NCBI RefSeq assembly: GCF_000428945.1
Contig: NZ_KE386823.1
Coordinates: 1-64,000 of the forward strand
Direction: 5' to 3'
DNA length: 64,000 nt
Origin: Hamadaea tsunoensis DSM 44101
Lineage (GTDB): Bacteria; Actinomycetota; Actinomycetes; Mycobacteriales; Micromonosporaceae
In this document: piece after piece, positions 44,288 through 52,686 of the stretch
Layout: every line of letters starts with the position of its first letter
Numbering within the stretch: the stretch's first letter is position 1
Position numbers and translations under genes: made by a program
Notes under the pieces: generated by a model
The model's input: the letters and a program-made list of their open reading frames with translations, nothing else
Databases searched by the model: none
Told to the model about the DNA's origin: nothing

Positions 44288-44293
44288 TACCGT
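44288..44293 (+). promoter_or_regulatory. -10 box of the RecB-like nuclease gene
   Basis: TACCGT lies 6 nt before ATG at 44300. It supports this ATG over upstream in-frame starts. Confidence 0.5.
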
Positions 44294-44299
44294 GAGCGC

Positions 44300-45253
44300 A
44301 TGACCGGTGACCCCAGTTCGCCCGCTCTCCCGGAGGCACAGCACCCGTCGGCGGCACAGCACTCGTCGGAGGCACAGCACTCGGCGGCGGCCCGCACGTT
44401 GCCGACGCTGTCTCCGTCCCGGGCCGCCGATTTCAAGACCTGCCCCCTGCTCTACCGGCTGCGCAGCATCGACCGGCTGCCCGAGCAGCCCACCGCCGAC
44501 CAGGCGCGCGGCACCCTGGTGCACGCCGTGCTGGAGCGGCTGTTCGACCTGCCCGCCGGGCAGCGCACCCTGACCCAGGCGCACGACCTCGTCGACCCGT
44601 CCTGGGCGGCGCTGCTGGCCGAGCAGCCGGAGCTGGCCTCGCTGGAGATCGGCGACGACTTCCTGACCAGCGCGGCCGACCTGCTCGGCGGCTACTTCGA
44701 GATGGAGGACCCGTCGCGGCTGGAGCCCGCCGAGCGGGAGACCCTCATCGAGGCCGTCCTGGATGACGAACTGCTCATCCGCGGCTACATCGACCGGCTC
44801 GACGTCTCCCCGGCCGGCGACCTGCGGGTGGTCGACTACAAGACCGGCGGCGCGCCCCGCGAGGCGTTCGAGGCCCGGGCGCTGTTCCAGCTGAAGTTCT
44901 ACGCCCTCGTCCTGATGCGTACGCGCGGCGTGGTGCCCCGGGTGCTGCGGCTGGTCTACCTCAAGGACCGCGAGATCTGCGACTACACGCCGGACGCGGT
45001 GGAGCTGGAGCGCTTCGAGAAGACGATCGTCGCCCTGTGGCGGGCGATCGAGCAGGCGGCCCTCGCCCGCGACTTCCGCCCGAAGCCGTCCAAGCTCTGC
45101 GGCTGGTGCGCGCACCAGGCCCTGTGCCCGTCGTTCGGCGGGACGCCGCCGCCCTACCCGGTCGACTCGGCGGTGACGGCGGCGGTGGACGCGCGTACCG
45201 CCCGGCTCGCCGCCCAGGCCAAGGCCGCCGAGGACGCCGCGACCGTCGGCTGA
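44300..45253 (+). CDS. RecB-family PD-(D/E)XK exonuclease with Fe-S cluster cysteines
   Basis: A 317-residue nuclease of the Cas4/AddB/RecB group. The active site is spread over the His of GTLVHAVLERLF (~75), the Asp of RGYIDRLDV (~160) and the VVDYKTG motif (~175). Cys48 (DFKTCPLLYRLR) and the C-terminal cluster CGWCAHQALC give the four-cysteine pattern that holds a [4Fe-4S] cluster in related enzymes. The first ~35 residues are a repetitive AQHSS-type tail from short tandem duplication. A DNA repair role is likely; it sits beside trmI and the S2P gene, as in mycobacteria. Confidence 0.88.
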   Translation: MTGDPSSPALPEAQHPSAAQHSSEAQHSAAARTLPTLSPSRAADFKTCPLLYRLRSIDRLPEQPTADQARGTLVHAVLERLFDLPAGQRTLTQAHDLVDPSWAALLAEQPELASLEIGDDFLTSAADLLGGYFEMEDPSRLEPAERETLIEAVLDDELLIRGYIDRLDVSPAGDLRVVDYKTGGAPREAFEARALFQLKFYALVLMRTRGVVPRVLRLVYLKDREICDYTPDAVELERFEKTIVALWRAIEQAALARDFRPKPSKLCGWCAHQALCPSFGGTPPPYPVDSAVTAAVDARTARLAAQAKAAEDAATVG

Positions 45254-45328
45254 GGACGGATCACTGCCGGGTCACCGCTGGATCATGGCGCAGCGTGCTG
45301 GCATGCATCGATATGGGACACTGCCGGG

Positions 45329-46051
45329 GTGACGACGGGGCCGGTACGCGTACTGCTCGCCGACGATCAGCCGATGGTCCGCAGTGGACTGCGGGCGGTC
45401 CTCGGCGGACACGCCGACCTCCACGTCGTCGGGGAGGCCGGCGACGGCGTCGAGGCGATCGAGCTGGCCCGCCGGCTGCTGCCGGACGTGCTGCTGATCG
45501 AGGCGTACCTGCCCCGGCGGGACGCCACCGCGGTGGCCAGGGAGATCCGTGACGCCCGGCTTCCGGTGCGGACCCTCGTCCTCATCCCCGATCCCGGCCC
45601 CGCGGCGACCGGGCCGGCAGCCGGGGCTGAAGCCGGAGCCGGGTCAGGGATCGACGCCGAACCGGCGCTGGCGGCCCTGCGCAGCGGTGCGAGTGGCCTG
45701 CTCGCCCAGGACGCCCCGCCGGAGGAGATCATCGCCGCCGTGCGGGCCGTGGCGGCCGGGCACGCCGCGGTCTCCCCGCCGCTGCTGCGCCGGCTGCTCG
45801 ACCTGCTCGCCGCGGTGCCGCCGGCCACCGCCGCCCGGACGGATCTCGGCATGCTGACCGACCGGGAACGCGAGGTGCTGGTCCAGGTCGCCCGTGGCCT
45901 GTCGAACGCCGAGATCGCCCAGGCCCTCACCGTCAGCGAGACGACGGTCAAGACCCATGTGGGGCACGTGCTCACCAAACTCCGGCTGCGCGACCGGGTG
46001 CAGGCGGTCGTGCTCGCGTACGAGTCGGGTCTGGTCAAGCCCGGCCGCTGA
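45329..46051 (+). CDS. Atypical LuxR/NarL-family response regulator
   Basis: A 240-residue regulator: receiver domain (1-~140) and LuxR-type HTH (LTDREREVLVQVARGLSNAE, ~175-230). The acidic pair Asp12-Asp13 is kept but the phosphoacceptor Asp is Glu58 (VLLIEAYLP), the conserved Thr is replaced (LVLIPDP) and the conserved Lys is Gln127 (GLLAQDA). An Ala/Gly/Pro insert occupies residues ~88-112. It is therefore unlikely to be switched by aspartyl phosphorylation and could be constitutively active or ligand controlled. No kinase is adjacent; an ABC exporter follows after 92 bp. Confidence 0.88.
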   Translation: MTTGPVRVLLADDQPMVRSGLRAVLGGHADLHVVGEAGDGVEAIELARRLLPDVLLIEAYLPRRDATAVAREIRDARLPVRTLVLIPDPGPAATGPAAGAEAGAGSGIDAEPALAALRSGASGLLAQDAPPEEIIAAVRAVAAGHAAVSPPLLRRLLDLLAAVPPATAARTDLGMLTDREREVLVQVARGLSNAEIAQALTVSETTVKTHVGHVLTKLRLRDRVQAVVLAYESGLVKPGR

Positions 46052-46143
46052 GGACCGGCGAACGGCCGGCGAACGCCGGGCCGGGCGACCGGCACGGAGG
46101 GAAAAGCCGGAAATCACCGGGCGAATCCGGCAAGATCGCCCAT

Positions 46144-46974
46144 ATGACGGGAGAAGCGGCGGCCCGGGCGGCCGAGGTCTGGAAGATCTACGGCCACGGC
46201 GAGGCGCAGGTGCACGCGCTGCGCGGGGTGAGCGCGGACTTCCAGCGCGGCCAGTTCACCGCGATCATGGGCCCCTCGGGGTCGGGCAAGTCCACCCTGA
46301 TGCACTGCCTCGCGGGGCTGGACGACGTCAGCGCCGGCGAGGTGTTCATCGGCGACACCCGCGTCACCGGGCTCGGCGACGCGGGGCTGACCAAGCTGCG
46401 CCGGGAGAAGGTCGGCTTCATCTTCCAGCAGTTCAACCTGCTGCCCACGCTCACCGCCCAGGAGAACATCCTGCTGCCGCTCGCGATCTCCGGCCGCAAA
46501 CCGGACCAGCAGTGGTACGACCTGGTGATCAAAACGGTCGGCCTGGGTGACCGGCTCGGCCACCGGCCGACCGAGCTGTCCGGCGGCCAGCAGCAGCGCG
46601 TGGCCTGCGCGCGGGCCCTCGTCGCCCGGCCCGAGGTGATCTTCGCCGACGAGCCGACCGGCAACCTGGACTCCCGCTCCGGCACCGAGGTGCTCGGCTT
46701 CCTCCGCGGTTCGGTCCACGAGTTCGGCCAGACGATCGTGATGGTCACGCACGACCCGCGGGCCGCCTCGTACGCCGACCGCGTCGTGTTCCTCGCCGAC
46801 GGCGCCATCGTCGACGAGATCCTCCAACCCACCGAGACGTCGGTGCTCGACCGGATGAAGAACCTGGACAACGAAGCGCGGGCGGCCGCTCCGGGGAACG
46901 CCGCCGCCCAGAACACCGCCGGCCAGAACGCCGCCGCCGGAGGGAACGCTGTCGAGGAGACGCCGGATGCTTAA
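46144..46974 (+). CDS. ABC transporter ATPase, MacB/LolD-like (pair 1)
   Basis: A 276-residue ATPase: Walker A GPSGSGKSTL (~41-50), Q-loop FIFQQFNLLPTL, signature LSGGQQQRVACARAL, Walker B VIFADEPTGNLDSRSG and switch VTHDPRAASYADR. These are diagnostic of the MacB/LolD/FtsE group that drives FtsX-type permeases. The last ~35 residues are Ala/Asn-rich. It overlaps its permease gene by 8 bp. A paralogue lies at 51883-52686. Confidence 0.93.
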   Translation: MTGEAAARAAEVWKIYGHGEAQVHALRGVSADFQRGQFTAIMGPSGSGKSTLMHCLAGLDDVSAGEVFIGDTRVTGLGDAGLTKLRREKVGFIFQQFNLLPTLTAQENILLPLAISGRKPDQQWYDLVIKTVGLGDRLGHRPTELSGGQQQRVACARALVARPEVIFADEPTGNLDSRSGTEVLGFLRGSVHEFGQTIVMVTHDPRAASYADRVVFLADGAIVDEILQPTETSVLDRMKNLDNEARAAAPGNAAAQNTAGQNAAAGGNAVEETPDA

Positions 46975-49501
46975 GGCGATGCTGCGCGGCCTGCTCGCCC
47001 ACAAGCTCAGGCTGCTGCTGTCGGCCCTGGCCATCGTGCTCGGGACCATGTTCATGTCGGCCGCCTTCGTGGCCGGCGACACCGTCGCCCAGGGCTTCAC
47101 CTCCCTCTTCTCGACCGTCAACAGCAACCTCGACGTCCAGGTCACCGGCGTCTCGGCGACCGGCCAGGACAACCCCGACGTGATCACCGCCCTGGTCCCG
47201 CAGAGCGTCGCCGACCAGGTCGCCAAGGTGGACGGCGTACAGGAGTCGACCGCGCAGGTGATCTCGGACGGCGCGCGGGTGATCGACAAGAACGGCAAGG
47301 TCGTGCCGGGCACCGCGCCGCGGTTCGGCGCCGGGTGGACCGGCACGTCGAGCCTGCTGCAGATGCGCGAGGGCAACCCGCCCAGCGGCCCCGACCAGAT
47401 CGCGATCTCCGCGAACCTCGCGCAGGACACCGGCTACACCGTCGGCGACAAGGTCGACGTGATCACGCTCCAGCCGCGCAAGACCTTCCAGCTCGTCGGC
47501 ATCTTCGGGTACGCGGGCGGCCGGGACTCCCTCGCCGGCGAGACGACCGTCGCGTTCACGATGCCGGTGGCGCAGGAGCTGATGCTCGGCAAGCCCGGCA
47601 ACTACACGAGCGTCGACGTGAAGGCGGCGGCCGGGGTCAGCCAGGAGGAGCTGAAGCAGCGCGTCCAGACCGCCGTCGGGCCCCAGTACAAGGTGCAGAC
47701 CGCCGACGAGGCCGCCAAGTCGCAGGCCAGCGGGGTCGACGCGTTCGTCAACGTGCTCAAGACCGGCCTGACCGTGTTCGCCGTCATCGGGCTCATCACC
47801 GGCGCCTTCCTGATCTTCAACACCTTCTCCATGCTGGTCGCGCAGCGTACGCGTGAGCTGGCCCTCTACCGCTCGTTCGGCGCCTCGCGCGGGCAGGTGA
47901 CCCGCTCCGTGCTGACCGAGTCCGTCCTGCTGGGCCTGGCCTCGGCGATCGTCGGCCTGATCATCGGCATCGGGGTCGGCTGGCTGCTCAAGAAGGGTCT
48001 CGAAGCGCTCAGCCACACCAACCTGCCGGTCTCCGGCGTCGTCGTGAAGCCCTACGTCGTCGTGCTGACCCTGCTGGTCGGCATCCTGTTCACGGTGGTG
48101 GCCGCGCTCGTGCCGTCGCTGCGCGCCTCGCGGGTACCGCCGATCGCCGCCATGCGCGAGGCGTCCACTCCGGACAAGCCGCTGCGTACGCTGACGGTCC
48201 TCGGGCTGGTGACGCTGCTCGTCGGCGTCGCGTTCCTGGTGCTCAAGCTGACCAAGGTGTGGAAGGACCCGCTGTGGCTGGTGCTCGGCGGCGGTTGCCT
48301 CCTCGTGTTCGCCGGCGTCGTCATGCTCGCCCCGGCGCTCAGCCGGCCGGTGACCCGGGGCCTCGGCGCGCTCTTCGGCGGTTCCGTCCCCGCCCGCCTC
48401 GGTACGCGCAACACCGGCCGCAACCCGCGGCGTACGGCGGTGACGGCGGCGGCGCTGATGATCGGCGTGACCCTGGCGACCGCCGCCGGGGTGTTCGCCT
48501 CCTCGGTGAAGGCCGGGGTCACCGACCTGTTCAAGAACGACATGAAGGCGCAGCTGATCGTGCAGACCAGCGACTTCACCGGTACCACGGGATTCGATCC
48601 GGCCCTGCAGGCGAAGATGCGCGCGATCCCGGGCGTGACGAACGCCGTCGCCGTACGCACCGACCAGGTCAAGCTCGGCGGCAAGTCGACCGGCATCGGA
48701 TCGGCCGACGCGCTGGCCGCCGCCGAGATCTTCACCCTGACGGCCAAGGACGGCACGATCCGCCCGCTGCAGGCCGGTGAGATCATCCTCGACGAGAACG
48801 CGGCGAAGAGCCTGAACGCCTCGGTCGGCACCGAACTGCCCCTGATCACGACCCGGGGCGGCGAGAAGGCCGAGAAGGTCGTCGCGATCATCGAGAACAG
48901 CCAGACGTGGTCCGGCCCGATGCTGAACACGACCGACGCGGCCGGCTTCACCTCCCCGTACGCCCAGCAGGGCTACGTGCAGGTCGGACCGGACGGGGAC
49001 GTCGGGGCGGTCAAGGACCAGCTCAACCAGCTGTTCGCGGACAACCCCGAGGTGAACGTGGTGGACCAGGAGCAGCTGATCAAGCAGTCCACGTCGTTCC
49101 TGGATGTGATCCTCGCGATCCTCTACGTCCTGCTGGGGCTGACGATCGTCGTGGCCGTGCTCGGTGTGATCAACACACTGCTGCTGTCGGTGTACGAGCG
49201 TACGCGCGAGATCGGCATGATCCGTGCGATCGGCATGAACCGCGCGTCGACCGCCTGGATGATCACCGTCGAGTCGATCCTGATCTCCTTCTTCGGCGCG
49301 CTGCTCGGCGTCGTCGTCGGCACCGCGCTCGGCGTCGCCATCGTGAAGATCTTCGGCGGCGACTTCCTCAAACTCACCATCCCGTGGGCGTACCTGATCA
49401 TCACGCTGGTCCTGGCCGTGATCGCGGGGGTCGTCGCGGCGATCCTCCCCGCGATCAGGGCCGGGCGGCTCAACGTGCTGCAGGCGATCGCCTACGAGTG
49501 A
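46967..49501 (+). CDS. FtsX-like ABC permease (pair 1)
   Basis: An 844-residue permease with the actinobacterial duplicated FtsX/MacB layout: N-terminal helix (LLLSALAIVLGTMFMSAAFV), extracytoplasmic domain (~40-255), three helices, a middle pair of helices, a second extracytoplasmic domain (~520-690) and three final helices ending PAIRAGRLNVLQAIAYE. Such mechanotransmission-type ABC systems export lipids, peptides or antibiotics, or act on cell-wall enzymes. The substrate is unknown. It is adjacent to the atypical response regulator. Confidence 0.92.
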   Translation: MLKAMLRGLLAHKLRLLLSALAIVLGTMFMSAAFVAGDTVAQGFTSLFSTVNSNLDVQVTGVSATGQDNPDVITALVPQSVADQVAKVDGVQESTAQVISDGARVIDKNGKVVPGTAPRFGAGWTGTSSLLQMREGNPPSGPDQIAISANLAQDTGYTVGDKVDVITLQPRKTFQLVGIFGYAGGRDSLAGETTVAFTMPVAQELMLGKPGNYTSVDVKAAAGVSQEELKQRVQTAVGPQYKVQTADEAAKSQASGVDAFVNVLKTGLTVFAVIGLITGAFLIFNTFSMLVAQRTRELALYRSFGASRGQVTRSVLTESVLLGLASAIVGLIIGIGVGWLLKKGLEALSHTNLPVSGVVVKPYVVVLTLLVGILFTVVAALVPSLRASRVPPIAAMREASTPDKPLRTLTVLGLVTLLVGVAFLVLKLTKVWKDPLWLVLGGGCLLVFAGVVMLAPALSRPVTRGLGALFGGSVPARLGTRNTGRNPRRTAVTAAALMIGVTLATAAGVFASSVKAGVTDLFKNDMKAQLIVQTSDFTGTTGFDPALQAKMRAIPGVTNAVAVRTDQVKLGGKSTGIGSADALAAAEIFTLTAKDGTIRPLQAGEIILDENAAKSLNASVGTELPLITTRGGEKAEKVVAIIENSQTWSGPMLNTTDAAGFTSPYAQQGYVQVGPDGDVGAVKDQLNQLFADNPEVNVVDQEQLIKQSTSFLDVILAILYVLLGLTIVVAVLGVINTLLLSVYERTREIGMIRAIGMNRASTAWMITVESILISFFGALLGVVVGTALGVAIVKIFGGDFLKLTIPWAYLIITLVLAVIAGVVAAILPAIRAGRLNVLQAIAYE

Positions 49502-49515
49502 CCGTCAACCGATGG

Positions 49516-50682
49516 TCAACGGGGTTCGTTGACGATCGCGGCGATCTGGCCCAGCGTGGTCCAGTCCACCAGCTCGTCGGCCAGGATCTCACCGTAGGGG
49601 CGTACCTCCACCGTGGTGCGCTCGCCGTCCGCCGCGAGCCCGAACGTCCGGCCCGGCGTACGCACGCCGTCGAGCTCCTCCTCGGTCAGCTCCACGCTGA
49701 ACAGGTGCTGCCGGTGCGCGGTCAGGGCCCCGACCGGCTGGCGTACGCCATGGCGGCGCAGCCGGCCCACGTCGACCCGCAGCCCGGTCTCCTCCGCGAG
49801 TTCCGCCTGGGCCGCCTCGACCGGCGACGCGGAACCGGGGTGGCTGCCGCCGGGCAGCTCGTGGACGTAGCCGTCGCCGGTCACGGCCGGCGAGCGGAAC
49901 TCGCGGACCAGCACCACCTCGGTCTTGCCCGGATCGTCGTGCGGCCGGTACGCGACCACGCACACGCTGTCGGTGCGCCCCAGGACGAACTCGTTCTCCT
50001 TGACGCGGTCCTCGCCCCGCACGGTGATGCGCGGCTTGACCGCCCACAGGAACACGCCCGCGGACGGCGACGGCCGCACACTCCACGCGACCTCGGCACC
50101 CTCCAGCGTGTGCCCGGCCGTCTCGACGCTGGCCAGCCAGTGCCGGAAACTCGCCGTCCGCCACAGCGGCAGCGGGATGTCGCGGTGCGACCCCTCCCGG
50201 CGGGCACCGTTGCCCACCATGACCAGCGCATTGTGCACGCTTTCCTCCAGAGTGGACGCCAGCGGTATGCCCCGCCGCTCCGCCCGCCCCTTCAGATACG
50301 TCTCGTGCTGGCCATTGCCCGGCACCCCCAGCACCACCCTGCCGGTGGTCTCGGAACTCCCCCACAGAATGTGGCTCACGCTGCGCGACTGCGGCCGGGC
50401 GTCGGCGGCCAGCCAGAACAGGATCACGTCCGCGTGCGCCGCGCGCGTGTCGAGCCACGCGGTCTCGTCCACCCGGCTGTAATCGGCGGCCGGCACCTGC
50501 GGCACGAAGATCACCAGCCGGCCCGGCGCCGACCACTGCCGCCGCAACGCGGCCACCGCGTCGTTCTGCCACGGCAACATCGGTCCCCGCCCGGTCGCCG
50601 GACCGGCGAGCAGCACACTCGCATGCCACCAGTCCGGAATGGACCGGCCGGGGCGTACCACCACGACGTCCTTGGGCCTCAT
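49516..50682 (-). CDS. Nucleoside 2-deoxyribosyltransferase-like/Nudix fusion protein
   Basis: A 388-residue protein. The N-terminal ~165 residues (VVVVRPGRSIPDWWHASVLL, HADVILFWLAADARPQSRSV, GVPGNGQHETYLKGRAERRG) fit the nucleoside 2-deoxyribosyltransferase-like fold. Residues ~235-360 form a Nudix domain; its box reads GGSHPGSASPVEAAQAELAE followed by ETG. The catalytic EL-x-EE glutamates remain, but the early box Glu is Pro and the box Arg is Ala. The fusion suggests nucleotide or nucleotide-sugar metabolism. A CATGAT box lies 6 nt before the ATG. It lies convergent to the FtsX permease, 14 bp away. Confidence 0.85.
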   Translation of the reverse strand: MRPKDVVVVRPGRSIPDWWHASVLLAGPATGRGPMLPWQNDAVAALRRQWSAPGRLVIFVPQVPAADYSRVDETAWLDTRAAHADVILFWLAADARPQSRSVSHILWGSSETTGRVVLGVPGNGQHETYLKGRAERRGIPLASTLEESVHNALVMVGNGARREGSHRDIPLPLWRTASFRHWLASVETAGHTLEGAEVAWSVRPSPSAGVFLWAVKPRITVRGEDRVKENEFVLGRTDSVCVVAYRPHDDPGKTEVVLVREFRSPAVTGDGYVHELPGGSHPGSASPVEAAQAELAEETGLRVDVGRLRRHGVRQPVGALTAHRQHLFSVELTEEELDGVRTPGRTFGLAADGERTTVEVRPYGEILADELVDWTTLGQIAAIVNEPR

Positions 50683-50688
50683 GATCTC

Positions 50689-50694
50689 ATCATG
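50689..50694 (-). promoter_or_regulatory. -10 box of the Nudix fusion gene
   Basis: CATGAT on the minus strand lies 6 nt before the ATG at 50682; no Shine-Dalgarno sequence is present. Confidence 0.4.
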
Positions 50695-50775
50695 GGTTCC
50701 AGGAAGCCGGCTTTACAGTGTTGCCCGTTGCCTGATGTGGGGTTGGTCGCAAATAAGATTCAAGTACGAACCTTC

Positions 50776-50826
50776 TCTTTCCCGGGTCCGTCGATCTCGC
50801 CTCCGCTCTTACCGCGGGAGCGGTCG
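50776..50826 (-). repeat. R4 dispersed repeat, partial inverted copy 3
   Basis: The reverse complement of this stretch contains GACCGCTCCCGCGGTAAGAG and GGAGGCGAGATCGACGGACC followed by CGGGAAA, matching the last ~50 bp of R4 with several substitutions. The first half of R4 is absent. Confidence 0.7.
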
Positions 50827-50999
50827 GGCGCGATCGAAACGGCTGAGATGTAAATCTGGCCGGTAATGCCTTGATCGAAAACGGCCGAGATGTAGCCCAG
50901 GGCCGTTGTTCGACATCTAAGCGCTGTGGATCGAGGGCAGGGGCCGGTTTCTCCATCCCAGCCGCTTTCGATCACACCTCACTCGCGCCGCCTCCCGCC

Positions 51000-51242
51000 A
51001 TGCAGGACTGATCATCCATTTTGCGAGACAAGATCACTGATCGCGTGATCGTTTACGCCTGAGGTGTAGTTTCGCGGACCCCCTGCATGATCATTTACGC
51101 GCCAGGTGTCACCAGAGGCCGTCTAGGTGCTCCAGAGCCGTAAACGATCATGCAGAGGGTGGCCGTTTTACGCCTCAACCGCGAACGATCAACCCGCCAG
51201 CCCGCGAACCGCCGCCCATATCGGACAGTCGCGACAAAGGCC
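51000..51242 (+). repeat. R3 dispersed repeat, copy B
   Basis: A 243-bp copy, in direct orientation with copy C 130 bp downstream. Homology with copy C extends ~60 bp further upstream (both have CTCCATCCC followed by CCGC and a TCGATCAC motif), so B and C are a tandem duplication of a ~305-bp unit. Inner arms TGCATGATCATTTACG and CGTAAACGATCATGCA pair with one mismatch. Confidence 0.88.
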
Positions 51243-51372
51243 GGGGAGAGCGGCAGTGATCGGCCTACCGCGATGGACATGTCACCCTCCCCGGCAGGAC
51301 ATAGGCCGCATTTTCTCCATCCCGCCGCAGTCGATCACGCCCGCCCCGCGCCGTCGCCCACCGCCGTCCGCT

Positions 51373-51613
51373 ATGCGGGAGCGATCACCCAACCCGTGAG
51401 ACACGTCCGTCGATTCCATGATCATTTACGGCTCAGGCGTAATTTCGGCCCCCTCTGCATGATCATTTACGCGCCAGGTGTCACCGGGGGCGTCCGGGCG
51501 CTCCGGAACCGTAAACGATCATGCAGGGGGCGGCCGTTTTTACACCTCAACCGCGAACGATCAACCCGCCGGCCAACGAACCCCGCCCATATCGGACAGT
51601 CGCGACAAAGGCC
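51373..51613 (+). repeat. R3 dispersed repeat, copy C
   Basis: A 241-bp copy. The outer modules (GATCATTTACGGCTCAGGCG at 51420 and the reversed ACACCTCAACCGCGAACGAT at 51542) and inner modules (TGCATGATCATTTACG, CGTAAACGATCATGCA) form a nested imperfect palindrome. Downstream it shares AAACGGCGACCGGGC with copy A, then a remnant of R4 (GACCCGGGAA ... GATCTTG). Confidence 0.88.
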
Positions 51614-51882
51614 AAGCGTGCAGGGATGAAACGGCGACCGGGCGGACCCGGGAAGGACGAAAGTTGATCTTGCGTATCGGGGGTTCCCCTGAGCACGTCT
51701 CGGGGTGCATCCCCGGGACGGATATCGGGTCTCTTTCCACCCGCGGGTTGACGTCCGCGCGGATTTCCGCGGCGAGGATGAGTACGCCGGCCGGAGCTCC
51801 TCCACGAGCACCGGTCGGACCAGACTTCCGATTCCGGGCGCGCCACACGAACCGGACGCCGTAGAGGGACCAAAGGATCGTC
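51614..51882 (+). other. Leader region of ABC pair 2
   Basis: No gene is supported here. After the R4 remnant (to ~51675) come a hairpin-prone GGGGTTCCCC and a TTGACG hexamer (51748-51753) followed by the self-complementary CCGCGCGGATTTCCGCGG and CGAGGATGAGTACG, possibly the -35 and -10 region or an operator. The ATG at 51883 is preceded by AAAGGAT as ribosome binding site, so this transcript has a leader, unlike most first genes in the window. Confidence 0.4.
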
Positions 51883-52686
51883 ATGACTGTCACCGTTTCA
51901 CCGCCCGTGCGTACCGAGAGCGCAGCCCGTGCCGCCGATCTCTGGAAGGTGTACGGCTCCGGGGAGGCGCAGGTCGTCGCGCTGCGCGGGGTCAGCACCG
52001 AGATCGAGGCGGGCCGCTTCACCGCGATCATGGGGCCGTCGGGCTCGGGCAAGTCGACGCTGATGCACTGCCTGGCCGGGCTGGACACCGCCACCCGTGG
52101 TGAGGTGTTCATCGGTTCCACCAAGCTGACCGGGCTGAACGACAAGGGGCTGACGAAGCTGCGCCGCGAGCAGGTCGGCTTCATCTTCCAGCAGTTCAAC
52201 CTGCTGCCGACGCTGAGCGCCAAGGAGAACATCCTGCTGCCGCTGGCGATCGCCGGACGCAAGCCCGACGAGGGCTGGTTCGACACGGTGATCTCCACGG
52301 TCGGCCTGGGCGACCGGCTCGGGCACCGGCCCAGCCAGCTGTCCGGCGGCCAGCAGCAGCGCGTGGCCTGCGCCCGCGCCCTGGTCGCCCGGCCTGGGGT
52401 GATCTTCGCCGACGAGCCGACCGGCAACCTGGACTCCCGGTCGGGGGCCGAGGTGCTGAGCTTCCTGCGCCGCAGCGTACGCGAGTTCGGCCAGACGATC
52501 GTCATGGTCACGCACGATCCGACCGCGGCCTCGTACGCCGACCGCGTGCTGTTCCTCGCCGACGGGCAGATCGTCAACGAGCTGACCGACCCGACGCCGC
52601 AGACCGTCCTCGACGCGATGCAGAAGCTGGACCCGGGTCACGGCCCCGCCGCCGCCGCCCAGGACCAGGACGAGGAGCGCAACTGA
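51883..52686 (+). CDS. ABC transporter ATPase, MacB/LolD-like (pair 2)
   Basis: A 267-residue paralogue of the ATPase at 46144, nearly identical through IMGPSGSGKSTLMHCLAGLD, VGFIFQQFNLLPTLSAKENI, LSGGQQQRVACARALVARPG and DEPTGNLDSRSGAE. The N- and C-termini differ. The stop and the permease start share one base (TGATG), so translation is coupled. With the permease it forms a second complete exporter. Confidence 0.93.
   Translation: MTVTVSPPVRTESAARAADLWKVYGSGEAQVVALRGVSTEIEAGRFTAIMGPSGSGKSTLMHCLAGLDTATRGEVFIGSTKLTGLNDKGLTKLRREQVGFIFQQFNLLPTLSAKENILLPLAIAGRKPDEGWFDTVISTVGLGDRLGHRPSQLSGGQQQRVACARALVARPGVIFADEPTGNLDSRSGAEVLSFLRRSVREFGQTIVMVTHDPTAASYADRVLFLADGQIVNELTDPTPQTVLDAMQKLDPGHGPAAAAQDQDEERN

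Noticed and set aside
50690-50975. Small minus-strand frames in the gene-free block
   Set aside because: They run through the partial R4 copy; similar frames recur with R4 and reflect the repeat, not genes.
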